From contig JADFHF010000010.1 of NCBI GenBank assembly GCA_022567305.1, positions 1-64,000 on the forward strand: DNA of 64,000 nt. The letters are read 5' to 3'. The translations under genes were made by a program, and so were the position numbers. The notes under the pieces are model-generated. The model worked only from the letters and a program-made list of their open reading frames with translations, searched no databases and had not been told where the DNA came from. The stretch comes from Bacteroidota bacterium. GTDB taxonomy: Bacteria > Bacteroidota > Rhodothermia > Rhodothermales > UBA10348. This document shows positions 1 to 7,749 of the stretch, piece by piece. The first letter of the stretch is position 1. Each line of letters opens with the position of its first letter.

Positions 1-75
1 GCCCTTCTCATCTTCGGAGCAATCTTCGTAGGCCTTCGCCCCGTAAACAAAAAGCCGAAGAACCTTAGCGGATGA
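1..75 (+). CDS. C-terminal end of a membrane protein (partial)
   Basis: An open frame enters from the left edge and stops with TGA at 73-75. Its last 24 residues are a hydrophobic stretch (ALLIFGAIFVGL) followed by a lysine-rich tail (NKKPKNLSG). This is what the last transmembrane helix and cytoplasmic tail of an integral membrane protein look like. Too little is present to name a family. A shadow frame cannot be excluded from 25 codons, so confidence is modest. Confidence 0.45.
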   Translation, partial: ALLIFGAIFVGLRPVNKKPKNLSG

Positions 76-81
76 GTTCCT

Positions 82-95
82 TAATAACGTTATTA
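82..95. promoter_or_regulatory. 14-bp perfect palindrome before the small zinc-ribbon gene
   Basis: TAATAACGTTATTA is a perfect palindrome ending 5 bases before the ATG at 101. Such a site can be an operator for a dimeric regulator, or can fold in the 5' leader. No -35/-10 pair is clear around it. The function is inferred from symmetry and position only. Confidence 0.3.
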
Positions 96-100
96 CGCTA

Positions 101-301
101 ATGCATCCAACTGTGATACCGTGTATTAAGTGCGGAGCGCGCCAACTGAAGACGTTCCGTCATTACGCGTGGCTTGAATATCTGCGAGACAATCCGGAAA
201 TGGCAACGCGAATCGGCGCCCTCTCTCCTACTCCAACAGGTCATTACACCGTTACGGTCTGCGAGCAATGCGCTCACACGGTGGTTACTCAGATTGGCTG
301 A
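101..301 (+). CDS. small zinc-ribbon-like protein, unknown function
   Basis: This gene encodes 66 residues with two CxxC knuckles, CIKC near residues 8-11 and CEQC near residues 54-57, about 43 residues apart. That spacing suggests a single zinc-binding ribbon. There is no signal peptide or membrane segment, so it should be cytoplasmic. I do not recognise the family. It starts with ATG right after the palindrome at 82-95 and lies 25 bases behind the partial membrane-protein gene on the same strand. The overlapping minus-strand frame has no such motif. It is probably real because of the paired cysteines, but no function can be assigned. Confidence 0.5.
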   Translation: MHPTVIPCIKCGARQLKTFRHYAWLEYLRDNPEMATRIGALSPTPTGHYTVTVCEQCAHTVVTQIG

Positions 302-305
302 GTTT

Positions 306-324
306 CGATAATTGAGGATTATCG
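306..324 (+). terminator. AT-rich stem-loop after the zinc-ribbon gene
   Basis: CGATAAT and ATTATCG form a 7-bp stem around the 5-base loop TGAGG, starting 5 bases after the stop codon at 301. No T-run follows directly, so it is a weak terminator candidate or an RNA 3'-end stabiliser. The rest of the gap to 511 shows nothing I can name. Confidence 0.3.
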
Positions 325-511
325 ACACACACTTTTAACTAGAATCTAAACCTTTTTTTGAAGTGAGGGCGGGCAGGATTAGAGACATTAAGGATCGGAG
401 TCGGCCTAGGATCCCCGCTATTCTGGCAACTCGAAAATCCGCAGCGCCGAGTGTCTCGTCTATCCGCTACCTCACGCTCAGATTACAGCCGTCCTAACCG
501 GCTATACATCA

Positions 512-1114
512 TTATTTAAGAGTGTAAACAACGTCGCCGAATTCGACTATGCCGGCACTAATGATTTCTTTTTTTACTTTTCGGGTCATTTCTAATGCGG
601 CATCAATGTGAAAAGTGAAGCCTCCTGAAAGGCTCCCGTCTGGATTCACCGGATCGATGTCACCGTCGGAAAAAGGCAAGGTTCCTGTATCATAAATGTC
701 ACTACCTTTACGCGCATCCCACAACCAAAAACGGAATGTCTTTTTCTTCATCACAAGGTTAAGTAGCCCATTACCCGCGAAGATATGGCTACCGGTGTAG
801 TAATTGAACGGGGTGTTTTCGCCTTCACAATCGTGTGTAAACCAACTTGCATGAAACTTGGAGTCTGCGAACCCGGGGCAGCGAGATTCGAGTTGTAGAA
901 TTAACGGGTCAGTATCCGGATCGGCTACTGCCGTTACCTCATATTCAACCCCGCTGCTCATAGGCTTCTTGCCAAGAAACAACTCGCTCGTTGATTGCGA
1001 CGCGTCGGATCGATCCGCAATCGGGGGAGACTCAGAGCTTACCGGTGGCTCGCTTACTAACTCACAGGATGCGAGAAAAGAGACGGCCACGACCGTCATC
1101 AGGATGTTTTTCAT
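512..1114 (-). CDS. secreted lipoprotein, unknown function
   Basis: The 200-residue product starts with a short signal peptide and a lipobox (FLASC, Cys17), so it should be lipidated and anchored in the envelope. A Ser/Pro/Glu-rich linker of about 25 residues follows. The rest contains CPGF and HDCEGE cysteines that could pair, and beta-rich stretches such as KKKTFRFWLW. I do not recognise a domain. It is on the same strand as the lipocalin-like gene at 1439-1903, but a 324-base gap with hairpins separates them, so a shared transcript is uncertain. The ATG at 1114 gives the complete signal peptide. Confidence 0.7.
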   Translation of the reverse strand: MKNILMTVVAVSFLASCELVSEPPVSSESPPIADRSDASQSTSELFLGKKPMSSGVEYEVTAVADPDTDPLILQLESRCPGFADSKFHASWFTHDCEGENTPFNYYTGSHIFAGNGLLNLVMKKKTFRFWLWDARKGSDIYDTGTLPFSDGDIDPVNPDGSLSGGFTFHIDAALEMTRKVKKEIISAGIVEFGDVVYTLK

Positions 1115-1249
1115 GGTAGGGTGTCGATTGGGATAAGAGTTTAAAAGTGCGTAAATCCGTAATCAAATGCAAGCCGCCCTTTAAAAAGGGGCGGGACTAC
1201 ATAGACATTAGAATGGAGTTCAAACTCGATAAATCAATATCACCGATTA

Positions 1250-1427
1250 CTCCGTGCTGTGATTTGAGCCATGATCACACGGAGATTTTGCAGGGGTTTT
1301 GGAGCGTAGTGGCCCCTGCGAAACACCGTCCGTGGTCGACCGGACGAGAGCCAGGGCAGGGCCACCATGACGGCCCGAGGGGAGCCTTGGCACAGAGGGA
1401 GCGGCCCGGCATCATTTCGCTCGCTCC
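1250..1427. ncRNA. candidate structured RNA or hairpin cluster in a 324-base gap
   Basis: The gap 1115-1438 has no convincing gene, but holds five consecutive inverted repeats in a GC-rich island. They are 1250-1254+1258-1263 with 1274-1284 (11 bp, 3-base bulge), 1286-1296 with 1313-1323 (11 bp, one wobble), 1327-1332 with 1341-1346 (6 bp), 1350-1357 with 1384-1391 (8 bp, one wobble) enclosing 1359-1363 with 1372-1376, and 1398-1403 with 1422-1427. The last sits just behind the stop of the lipocalin-like gene and could be its terminator. I found no hallmarks of tRNA, tmRNA, SRP RNA or RNase P RNA. Strand is undecided. It may be a small RNA, a long leader of the lipoprotein gene, or a series of terminators. 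Confidence 0.3.
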
Positions 1428-1438
1428 ATTTCTCTATT

Positions 1439-1903
1439 TCAGTGGAGTCGTTGTAGCGTCAATTCTGCTTCAAAGTCGACTCCTTTCAGGCTGAGTTCAT
1501 CACCCGAAATAGTGAATGTATATGTATTCGACCCTCCACTCATGAAGTTGGGGCTGATCGCTACCACCGGACTCATCGTGACTGTCGATCCATCAACCTC
1601 AAATTTACCCGAGTTTCCCTCTACTGGTAAAACGACGGAGCGCAGTCTTTCGAAGTCGACATTATCACGGTCCTCATCTTCTCCATACAAAGGACGTGGT
1701 TCGCCGGCCCACACGTGCAGGACACTGTAATACTCTCCGTGAAAGATATACAGACCAGGCTCCGTGGCTTCCTCGGATTCAAAGGTCGCGTGCGTTACCT
1801 CCCATACTCCCTCCAATTCGGACTGAGCAAATGCTGGCGTCGCACTAATCGCCATTCCCAGAACGAATGTTGCGACTATAAAATGATGAAAAGAGCGTGT
1901 CAT
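1439..1903 (-). CDS. secreted lipocalin-like protein
   Basis: The product has 154 residues. A signal peptide ends in PAFA|Q near residue 26. The mature protein opens with ELEGVWEVTHATF, the G-x-W strand typical of lipocalin-like domains, and continues as predicted beta strands (YTFTISGDELSLKG, EAELTLQRLH), consistent with a small beta-barrel. It is probably periplasmic or released and may bind a small hydrophobic ligand; the ligand cannot be read from sequence. The length suits a single lipocalin-like domain. It is followed on the same strand by the lipoprotein gene at 512-1114. Confidence 0.65.
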   Translation of the reverse strand: MTRSFHHFIVATFVLGMAISATPAFAQSELEGVWEVTHATFESEEATEPGLYIFHGEYYSVLHVWAGEPRPLYGEDEDRDNVDFERLRSVVLPVEGNSGKFEVDGSTVTMSPVVAISPNFMSGGSNTYTFTISGDELSLKGVDFEAELTLQRLH

Positions 1904-2284
1904 TTTGTACCCTCATTGATTAGGTGGGTGAGGCAGAGAGAATGCACATTATCTCTCGGAAAAGCAACAGAGTGGCTTAGCCAGTATTTCAGGGAGCTCC
2001 GCGACACGTGTGACCGACTGTGCGTGAGAAGCGTCTTGCGATAATTAGGTCTTACGGAGATATGGTTTCGCGGTAAATCCTGATTATCGCTAGAAAATCT
2101 TGCTCCGAGAATTAAATCTTTTCACTGAGAGAAAAACACCCCGCTCCCCGGCATCTCCGGAGGAGTAAATATTGAACTAAAATGAGTCTCGATCCTCACA
2201 TAGGCCCGCGCCAAATCCGTAACCTTTACGGTAACCCATCCAACTTTTATTGTATGTAAGTAATTAATTATTATCTACTTACAA
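1904..2284. other. 381-base gap without a supported gene
   Basis: The gap lies between the GT-C fusion gene and the start of the lipocalin-like gene, so it should contain the promoter of the latter. I see no clear -35/-10 pair. It holds a small 6-bp stem (CCGTAA/TTACGG, 2217-2231) and the longer repeat listed at 2255-2283. A 25-codon frame at 2182-2259 has a GGAGGAG too far upstream to be convincing. Confidence 0.5.
2255..2283 (-). terminator. inverted repeat directly after the GT-C fusion gene
   Basis: TGTAAGTA (2255-2262) and TACTTACA (2276-2283) are perfect 8-bp complements around a 13-base A/T loop. The repeat begins 1 base after the stop codon at 2285. It marks the end of the 26-kb minus-strand gene run. 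It lacks a proper T-run, so it is a weak terminator or an RNA end-protecting hairpin. Confidence 0.4.
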
Positions 2285-4156
2285 TTATATGGGTTTAGTC
2301 TCTTCTGAACTCGCAATGAGATGTTCAGCACCCAGGGTCGGCTCTATCAAATAATAGGCTTTTCTGTGGATGGGATTCCAGCGTTCGGCGACAGCAAGGA
2401 TATGGCCTCCCTGCTCACGGAACAGTGTTTCCCAGTCCGCCGCTTTTCTAAAGGACAGGAATTCTTCCTGATCCTTCATCTTCCCGAAGGATCGAATTCG
2501 ATTGGCGAGCGGGTCAAGTGTCTGGAGTAAAAAGTGCTCCCACCCGTTTCGATACACAGACTCGACGACGATCACGGACGTACGAGATACGCGCAGTGCT
2601 TCCGATATCACGCGATCCGGGTCCCTGGTATGATGCAGCACGAAATAAAGTACCGTGCAATCAACCGAATCATCTTTCACGGGGATCGTCTCGCCATCAT
2701 ACATCTGAAACGGTAGATCCACGCGATTCATGTCGATCACGTCCATAAGTTGTACGACCGATCCCCGTTGCCTCTGAATCTCTTCTCCCACGTACCCCTC
2801 TCCTGCCCCGAGGTCCAACACCGTTTTGTGCGGGCGCATATCGAGAAGCCAAAGAATATCCCGCACCTTTCTTTTCGCTCTGCGCCGCTGAATCCATTGA
2901 AGGATGCGCTCGCTCCGAAACACCAAATAGACGAACACGAAACCAATCCACGTGAGGTTGACGTAGAGCCAGTACGGCCCGCCCACGTACAGGAGATACG
3001 TTCCAATCGAAAGCAGCCCCACCCATTGCCAATGCCAGGACGGTTTTCCGTGCACGGCGATCAGTACCAACAGTCCAACGATATACCACGGGTGGATGGT
3101 GGTTGCCGTTAGTAGAAGTGCACCAGAGATAAAAAGGGCGGCCTTCGTGATGGACCACTTTCGGCGCCAATCCATCCAATAAATGACCGGCAATACGACC
3201 AAGAACATGAGGCGAAAAGCCGGGCCGAGCTGTTTGGACCAATCATCCTGCGTAAAGATGAAAAAGAGCTTTTTAACGCCATAGTAGGCTCCAGCGTTGA
3301 ATTCAAAGAGCCGGATGTAGAGCTCAAGCGAATCAGAGACGTTTCCCGGCACGTACGCGGCGGCGAGCGGAAGAGCGAGCAGAACTCCGACAACTCCCGA
3401 AACGATTACTGATTTTATCCCGAATCGCCGCCAGACCAACGGCAAGAAAAAAAAAGGAAAAAGCTTGACCCATCCGGCAACCGTAATTAGCGCTACGGCA
3501 ATAGACCCCTTCTCCCGAACAGCGTACACGATACCCGCGCCGAGAAAGAGCACCAAAAGGGCCTCCGTATGGCCCTGGCCCGCGGAAGCAATCAAAATGA
3601 TGGGGTGCCACGCTAAAAGAATCAGAGAACGAGTCGAAATCCACTGCGAAAGAAACCAAATTCCTCCAAACTCCAGCACGGCGATGACCACTTTGATTAC
3701 ATAGTAGCTGAGGCTCCAGTCGCCATTGTATACCAGCCCTCCGAGTACGAAAATGGCCTGGGAGACGGGCGGGTACACTGAATAGACGTCCCGTGAATTG
3801 AGCAGACGAAATAGCGTTTCCGAGTGGAGATGCGCGAGGGCTTCGTCAGATGGAAGGAACTCGAACGGGTTGATTCCGGACGACACCAAAATTCCATCCC
3901 AAATGTACCTGAACATGTCGTCGGACAGTCCAGGGACGAGTGGAAGAAAGAGAAATCGAAGGATGAGAGCCGTAATCAGAATGGCTGGAACCGATAATGA
4001 ATCGCGTCGCCAGAAATAGAGAACGAACCCTCCACCCAGGAATGCAAAAGCGACAAACTCTGCCCGAAGATCTCGAAATCCCGCAGCGTATGACATCGCT
4101 GCAAAAACGAAGAGCATGATTACGAGGACAGCGAGATCGCGCCGACCCATTTTCAT
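2285..4156 (-). CDS. GT-C membrane glycosyltransferase fused to a SAM methyltransferase
   Basis: The 623-residue protein has two parts. Residues 1 to about 415 are strongly hydrophobic with roughly ten membrane helices. They carry GT-C signatures: an acidic loop motif (LSDDMFRYIWDG, near 77-88), GINPF, YPPVSQ and HPWY, as in polyprenol-phosphate-dependent mannosyltransferases (GT87-like). Residues about 430-600 form a class I SAM-dependent methyltransferase with motif I VLDLGAGEGYVGEE (near 446) and a post-I/IV region DSVDCTVLYFVLHH. The acceptor is unknown; sugar transfer plus methylation of the same lipid or glycan is inference. The ATG overlaps the stop of the upstream ATPase gene (ATGA, 4153-4156), implying translational coupling. 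No frameshift or stop separates the two halves. Confidence 0.75.
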   Translation of the reverse strand: MKMGRRDLAVLVIMLFVFAAMSYAAGFRDLRAEFVAFAFLGGGFVLYFWRRDSLSVPAILITALILRFLFLPLVPGLSDDMFRYIWDGILVSSGINPFEFLPSDEALAHLHSETLFRLLNSRDVYSVYPPVSQAIFVLGGLVYNGDWSLSYYVIKVVIAVLEFGGIWFLSQWISTRSLILLAWHPIILIASAGQGHTEALLVLFLGAGIVYAVREKGSIAVALITVAGWVKLFPFFFLPLVWRRFGIKSVIVSGVVGVLLALPLAAAYVPGNVSDSLELYIRLFEFNAGAYYGVKKLFFIFTQDDWSKQLGPAFRLMFLVVLPVIYWMDWRRKWSITKAALFISGALLLTATTIHPWYIVGLLVLIAVHGKPSWHWQWVGLLSIGTYLLYVGGPYWLYVNLTWIGFVFVYLVFRSERILQWIQRRRAKRKVRDILWLLDMRPHKTVLDLGAGEGYVGEEIQRQRGSVVQLMDVIDMNRVDLPFQMYDGETIPVKDDSVDCTVLYFVLHHTRDPDRVISEALRVSRTSVIVVESVYRNGWEHFLLQTLDPLANRIRSFGKMKDQEEFLSFRKAADWETLFREQGGHILAVAERWNPIHRKAYYLIEPTLGAEHLIASSEETKPI

Positions 4157-4593
4157 TCCTTATCTGTCGCTTCAAGGTTGAAAACCATCCCGACGCGCCG
4201 ACCTCCCTTCTCATATTTTACCTCGTCCGCCATTTTTTCGATCAAGAATATTCCCCGACCACCCTCATTCATAAGGCGCTCAGAGGAAAGCGGATCGGGA
4301 ATGGCATCTCGATCAAAACCGTTTCCTTCATCCTCAACCCATACCTCGAGGGAATTTTCATGACACATGAAATCAACAACAACCGACTTGTTCTTGTCGA
4401 GTTGATTTCCGTGCTTCATTCCGTTGGTGACTGCTTCGGAGGTAAGTAGCATCACCTTGTGAAGGACATCCATGTTGTCCGTATGAGACTCAAAGAACGA
4501 AAGGGCTTGATTGATAACAGATTCGAGCTCAGAATAGGATGAGTCGACTACGAGTCTCATGAAGTTGGATCCTTCGTCCTCTGTCGATCTCAT
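4153..4593 (-). CDS. RsbW-like anti-sigma-factor-type ATPase
   Basis: This 146-residue single-domain protein has the Bergerat ATP-binding fold: N-box TSEAVTNGMKHGN (51-63), G1 box EDEGNGFD (87-94) and G2 box GGRGIFLI (111-118). There is no sensor, dimerisation or receiver domain, which places it with serine-kinase/anti-sigma regulators such as RsbW/SpoIIAB rather than with sensor histidine kinases. Known relatives bind a sigma factor and phosphorylate an anti-anti-sigma protein; neither partner is encoded nearby. It is translationally coupled to the GT-C fusion. Met12 is a possible later start. What it regulates is unknown. Confidence 0.75.
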   Translation of the reverse strand: MRSTEDEGSNFMRLVVDSSYSELESVINQALSFFESHTDNMDVLHKVMLLTSEAVTNGMKHGNQLDKNKSVVVDFMCHENSLEVWVEDEGNGFDRDAIPDPLSSERLMNEGGRGIFLIEKMADEVKYEKGGRRVGMVFNLEATDKE

Positions 4594-4677
4594 AAAATCG
4601 AATGGTTTGAACCGTGCTTTAAAGGGCCTGAATCGCCGGAATTAATCGGAGAAGCTACGAAAAGTATACGGCGTCGT

Positions 4678-5961
4678 CTATTTGTCTTCAGATTTTATTG
4701 ACTCGTTTAACACATTGGCGAGTTCTGCAGCCAGACGTTTTCGATTAAAAAGCGTGACAAATGCTTCGGGGGGTACCGGTAATGTTCCGGACTCCCACTG
4801 GCGATATAGATTGTAAATCGCAACGGCTACTCCATTCACATCATCCGGCTCGACAATGTAAGAGGCTTCGTACTCAACGAGTGTTTTCTTTGCAACCCCC
4901 TCAGGAATCAACCCCAGAATGGGCTTTCGGCTGCCCAAATACTCGTACAGCTTTCCTGTGGATATCCCTTCAGACCCAGCTTGTTTGCCGATCGTCATCC
5001 ATAATACATCTGCCTTTTGTAGTTCCTGAATCAAATCTTCGTGCGTCATGTACCCGCGATGATCCACAACATTTGACAGCTCCAGAATAGAGACCAATTC
5101 TACGGCTGAATCCGGCAAATAACCGGCAAATGTCGCCACTACGTGCTCTCGAGCCGCGGGATTCTGATCGAAGAAGCATTTCAATCCCCGCAAGAACGTG
5201 TCTGGCTGCTGCGCGTCGTAAAAGATGCCCCCGTAGAACAGGATCATTCGCCGGCCGTCTACCTCGACGGCGTCTCTGAAATCGTCAGGATCGAACCCAT
5301 GAGGAATTACATGATGCGATGTATCAGTCGGCCCGTCCCCCATTCTCGATCTAATATTTGCCTGAATAACAGAATTGATGCTAACGATGCTTTTCGCTAT
5401 CGAGATCACCCGCTTTTCTTGCAGACTTGCCCGGTTTTTGTGCCAGGAAGACGGATACGAGTGCCTTGGATTATCAATCCAATCATCGCGGTAGTCCAAA
5501 ACAAGGGGCAAACCAGCGGATTCGGCCAGCTTCGATGCGATCAGATGGTCCGTATATGGGGGCGCCGAAGAAAGAATGGCATCGTGAGGTGAATTCGCAA
5601 GAATTCGTCTTCCCTTTCTAATGGCGAATGGATACCAGCCAATCTTGTTGTCGGGTTGGAAAAGAACCTGGCTAATTCGAGAAAATAGATGACGACGGGA
5701 TTCACCGGGCATTCCGACATTTCGCTTTGGAAACAGGCGTGTGGGGTCGAGCGATGACGTGCGGTGGATGACAACTCCAGGTCGCTCGACATCCTGGAGA
5801 AGCGATGCGTCAAACGCAAAATAGGAGCGAGGCTTGACCGTCAATACGGAGACGTCCCAGCCATATGCAGGCAAGTACTTTACAAATTTAGAGACCCGCT
5901 GGACGCCGCTAAGTCCGAGCGGTGGGAAGTAATAGGCTACCAAAAGAACGCGTCGATTCAT
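4678..5961 (-). CDS. glycosyltransferase family 4 protein
   Basis: The 427-residue protein has a GT-B fold. The N-terminal half opens with RRVLLVAYYFPPLGLSGVQR, the glycine-rich loop usual for GT4 enzymes. The C-terminal half has GSEGISTGKLYEYLGS (about 327-342), the nucleotide-sugar-binding E-x7-E region. A soluble or membrane-peripheral enzyme moving a sugar from an NDP-sugar to a lipid, polysaccharide or protein is expected; donor and acceptor cannot be told. It lies 31 bases behind the deiodinase-like gene and 84 bases ahead of the RsbW-like ATPase on the same strand. With the GT-C fusion it makes a small glycoconjugate group. Confidence 0.8.
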   Translation of the reverse strand: MNRRVLLVAYYFPPLGLSGVQRVSKFVKYLPAYGWDVSVLTVKPRSYFAFDASLLQDVERPGVVIHRTSSLDPTRLFPKRNVGMPGESRRHLFSRISQVLFQPDNKIGWYPFAIRKGRRILANSPHDAILSSAPPYTDHLIASKLAESAGLPLVLDYRDDWIDNPRHSYPSSWHKNRASLQEKRVISIAKSIVSINSVIQANIRSRMGDGPTDTSHHVIPHGFDPDDFRDAVEVDGRRMILFYGGIFYDAQQPDTFLRGLKCFFDQNPAAREHVVATFAGYLPDSAVELVSILELSNVVDHRGYMTHEDLIQELQKADVLWMTIGKQAGSEGISTGKLYEYLGSRKPILGLIPEGVAKKTLVEYEASYIVEPDDVNGVAVAIYNLYRQWESGTLPVPPEAFVTLFNRKRLAAELANVLNESIKSEDK

Positions 5962-5992
5962 ACTCGTCGCAGGCGCATTTCCAGACGTTTTG

Positions 5993-6661
5993 TCAGACGT
6001 AAGAAATTACGTCTGACGCTGTTTTTTTGGTAAGCACAGGAACGCGTGCATCGTCAGCGGCATGCCCAACAACGAGTAACAGGTAAGCGCGTTCATGCTT
6101 GGGTCGTTCCAGGATTTTTCCCATAAACCCCATCGGGCTCGGCGTGTGTGTCAGGGTTGAGAGCCCGGCATGGTGGAGGGCGGCGATTAACATCCCGGTT
6201 GCAATTCCGACCGATTCCTGGACATAGTAGTTTTTCAGTCGCGCCCCATCTTTTCGAACCTCATAATTTTGCGCGAAGATAGCGATGAGCACCGGTGCCG
6301 TCTCAACGAAGGGCTTGTGATAGTCTGTACCTATATGTGCGAGGGCGTCGAGCCACTCCTGTGGTGCCCGTTTCGTATAGAACGCGATCTCTTCCTTTTC
6401 CACGGCTATCCTCATTTCGCGTTTAACAGACGGATCCGTAACCACAACAAAATGCCAGGGTTGCTTGTTCGCTCCACTGGGAGCAGTGGAGGCCGCTTCG
6501 ATACAAGCCTCAATCACTTCTTTCGGTATCTTTTTGGAGTCGTAGTCCCGGACGGTCCGTCTCAGCCTCAGTTCATCACGGATGGACCGCGCCCGATCTA
6601 TCATCTCCTCGTCATCGTAGTGAGGAAAAGGCGTGAAGGGTTCAAATACTGGCTCAGGCAT
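5993..6661 (-). CDS. nitroreductase-fold flavoprotein, iodotyrosine-deiodinase-like
   Basis: The 222-residue protein belongs to the FMN-dependent nitroreductase superfamily: RRTVRDYD (34-41) for phosphate binding and APSGANKQPWHFVVV (60-74). It also carries the lid signature of iodotyrosine deiodinases. Glu91, Tyr95 and Lys116 keep the spacing of the human residues Glu157, Tyr161 and Lys182 that hold the zwitterion of halotyrosine, and the region THTPSPMGFM (171-180) is close to bacterial members. Reductive dehalogenation of iodo- or bromotyrosine is therefore likely but not proven. The gene begins 5 bases after the stop of the pepP-like gene and probably shares its transcript. Confidence 0.75.
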   Translation of the reverse strand: MPEPVFEPFTPFPHYDDEEMIDRARSIRDELRLRRTVRDYDSKKIPKEVIEACIEAASTAPSGANKQPWHFVVVTDPSVKREMRIAVEKEEIAFYTKRAPQEWLDALAHIGTDYHKPFVETAPVLIAIFAQNYEVRKDGARLKNYYVQESVGIATGMLIAALHHAGLSTLTHTPSPMGFMGKILERPKHERAYLLLVVGHAADDARVPVLTKKTASDVISYV

Positions 6662-6666
6662 AACCG

Positions 6667-7749
6667 TTAAATAATTTTGAGTTCAGTCGACATCGTATTC
6701 AGGCGTGTCGCTCCGCCTTCCTCGAGTAGGATGAGGTCCTCTATTCTTATTCCAAATTTTTCAGGTAGATAGATTCCGGGTTCAATCGTGACTACGGCGT
6801 GATTGGGAAGCGTTGCGTTCGAAGACTGAGAGATACGAGGATATTCATGTACTTCAAGACCGACTCCGTGTCCAAGGCTATGCGTAAAATACTGTCCATA
6901 ACCGGCGTTTTCGATGCTGGATCGTGCCGCAGCATCCAATTCATCAGCCCGAATTCCAGAACGCCCATGGTTAACTGCGCTTTCACGAGCCGCTTCGACG
7001 GCGTCATATACTTTGATATACTCGTCAGGCGGTGGGCCGATGAAGTAATTCCGAGTGATATCTGATGAAAAGCCGTTTACGACACAACCAGTATCTACCA
7101 ATATATTCTCATCGTTAGTCAGCGTACGCTCGGTTGGCCGGGCATGAGGAAGAGCAGAATTTTCCCCGAATGCTACGATGGTCTGAAAGGCTGTCGACTC
7201 CGCGCCTGCAAGACGTTGCCGGTAATCAATTTCCGCTGCCAACTTTCTTTCTGTTATTCCCGGTCGAATCAGCGATGTAACTTTCTCAAGGACCCCTTCC
7301 GTAATGCGAAGCGCTTCCCGAATGCTCGCAATTTCCTCTGTGTTTTTTTCGGCCCTCAAGTGTTCAAGGAAATGGGTAACGGGCCGTAATTCAGTTTTTA
7401 GGAGAACGTTTTCAAGGCGCGACCGAACATCTCCAGTAACGTGATCACTCTGAATAGCGAGGCGATTAACCGAAAAACGGTCCATTTCATCCAGCACGTC
7501 ATTCGCTGCAATAAGGACGTCAGCACACACGACTTCCATCCCCGCCTGATGGGTATAGCGTCCATCCGTTATCAGGGTGCGGCTTCCTTGAAGGACAAGT
7601 AACAGTCCATTGGAACCAGTAAATCCACATGCCCAGCGAATGTCAGGCAGGTTAGAGATAAGAATACCGTCGGCACCCTTTTTTACTGCTAGTGAAAGAA
7701 CCAGATCGAGCCGCGCATCATACGGCGCATCCTGTTCAACGTCGCTCAC
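6667..7749 (-). CDS. pepP: M24 family aminopeptidase (Xaa-Pro peptidase)
   Basis: This 360-residue protein has a creatinase-like N-terminal domain and a pita-bread catalytic domain from about residue 140. All five expected metal ligands are present: Asp219 (VDTG), Asp230 (SSDIT), His294 (GHGVGLEVHE), Glu323 (IEPGIYL) and Glu337 (IRIEDL). It should remove N-terminal residues preceding proline from peptides in the cytoplasm. I chose the GTG at 7749 because it overlaps the guaB stop as GTGA; a longer frame from a TTG at 7881 would run 133 bases into guaB and adds a non-conserved leader. The exact subfamily (PepP or PepQ type) is uncertain. Confidence 0.82.
   Translation of the reverse strand: MSDVEQDAPYDARLDLVLSLAVKKGADGILISNLPDIRWACGFTGSNGLLLVLQGSRTLITDGRYTHQAGMEVVCADVLIAANDVLDEMDRFSVNRLAIQSDHVTGDVRSRLENVLLKTELRPVTHFLEHLRAEKNTEEIASIREALRITEGVLEKVTSLIRPGITERKLAAEIDYRQRLAGAESTAFQTIVAFGENSALPHARPTERTLTNDENILVDTGCVVNGFSSDITRNYFIGPPPDEYIKVYDAVEAARESAVNHGRSGIRADELDAAARSSIENAGYGQYFTHSLGHGVGLEVHEYPRISQSSNATLPNHAVVTIEPGIYLPEKFGIRIEDLILLEEGGATRLNTMSTELKII

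Noticed and set aside
98-328. 76-residue minus-strand frame
   Set aside because: The plus-strand frame has two CxxC motifs and this one has none.
1147-1494. 115-residue plus-strand frame
   Set aside because: It runs through the hairpin cluster and into the lipocalin-like gene, with no family features.
2182-2259. 25-codon frame with GGAGGAG upstream
   Set aside because: The purine run is 16 bases from the ATG, too far for normal initiation, and the peptide has no recognisable features.
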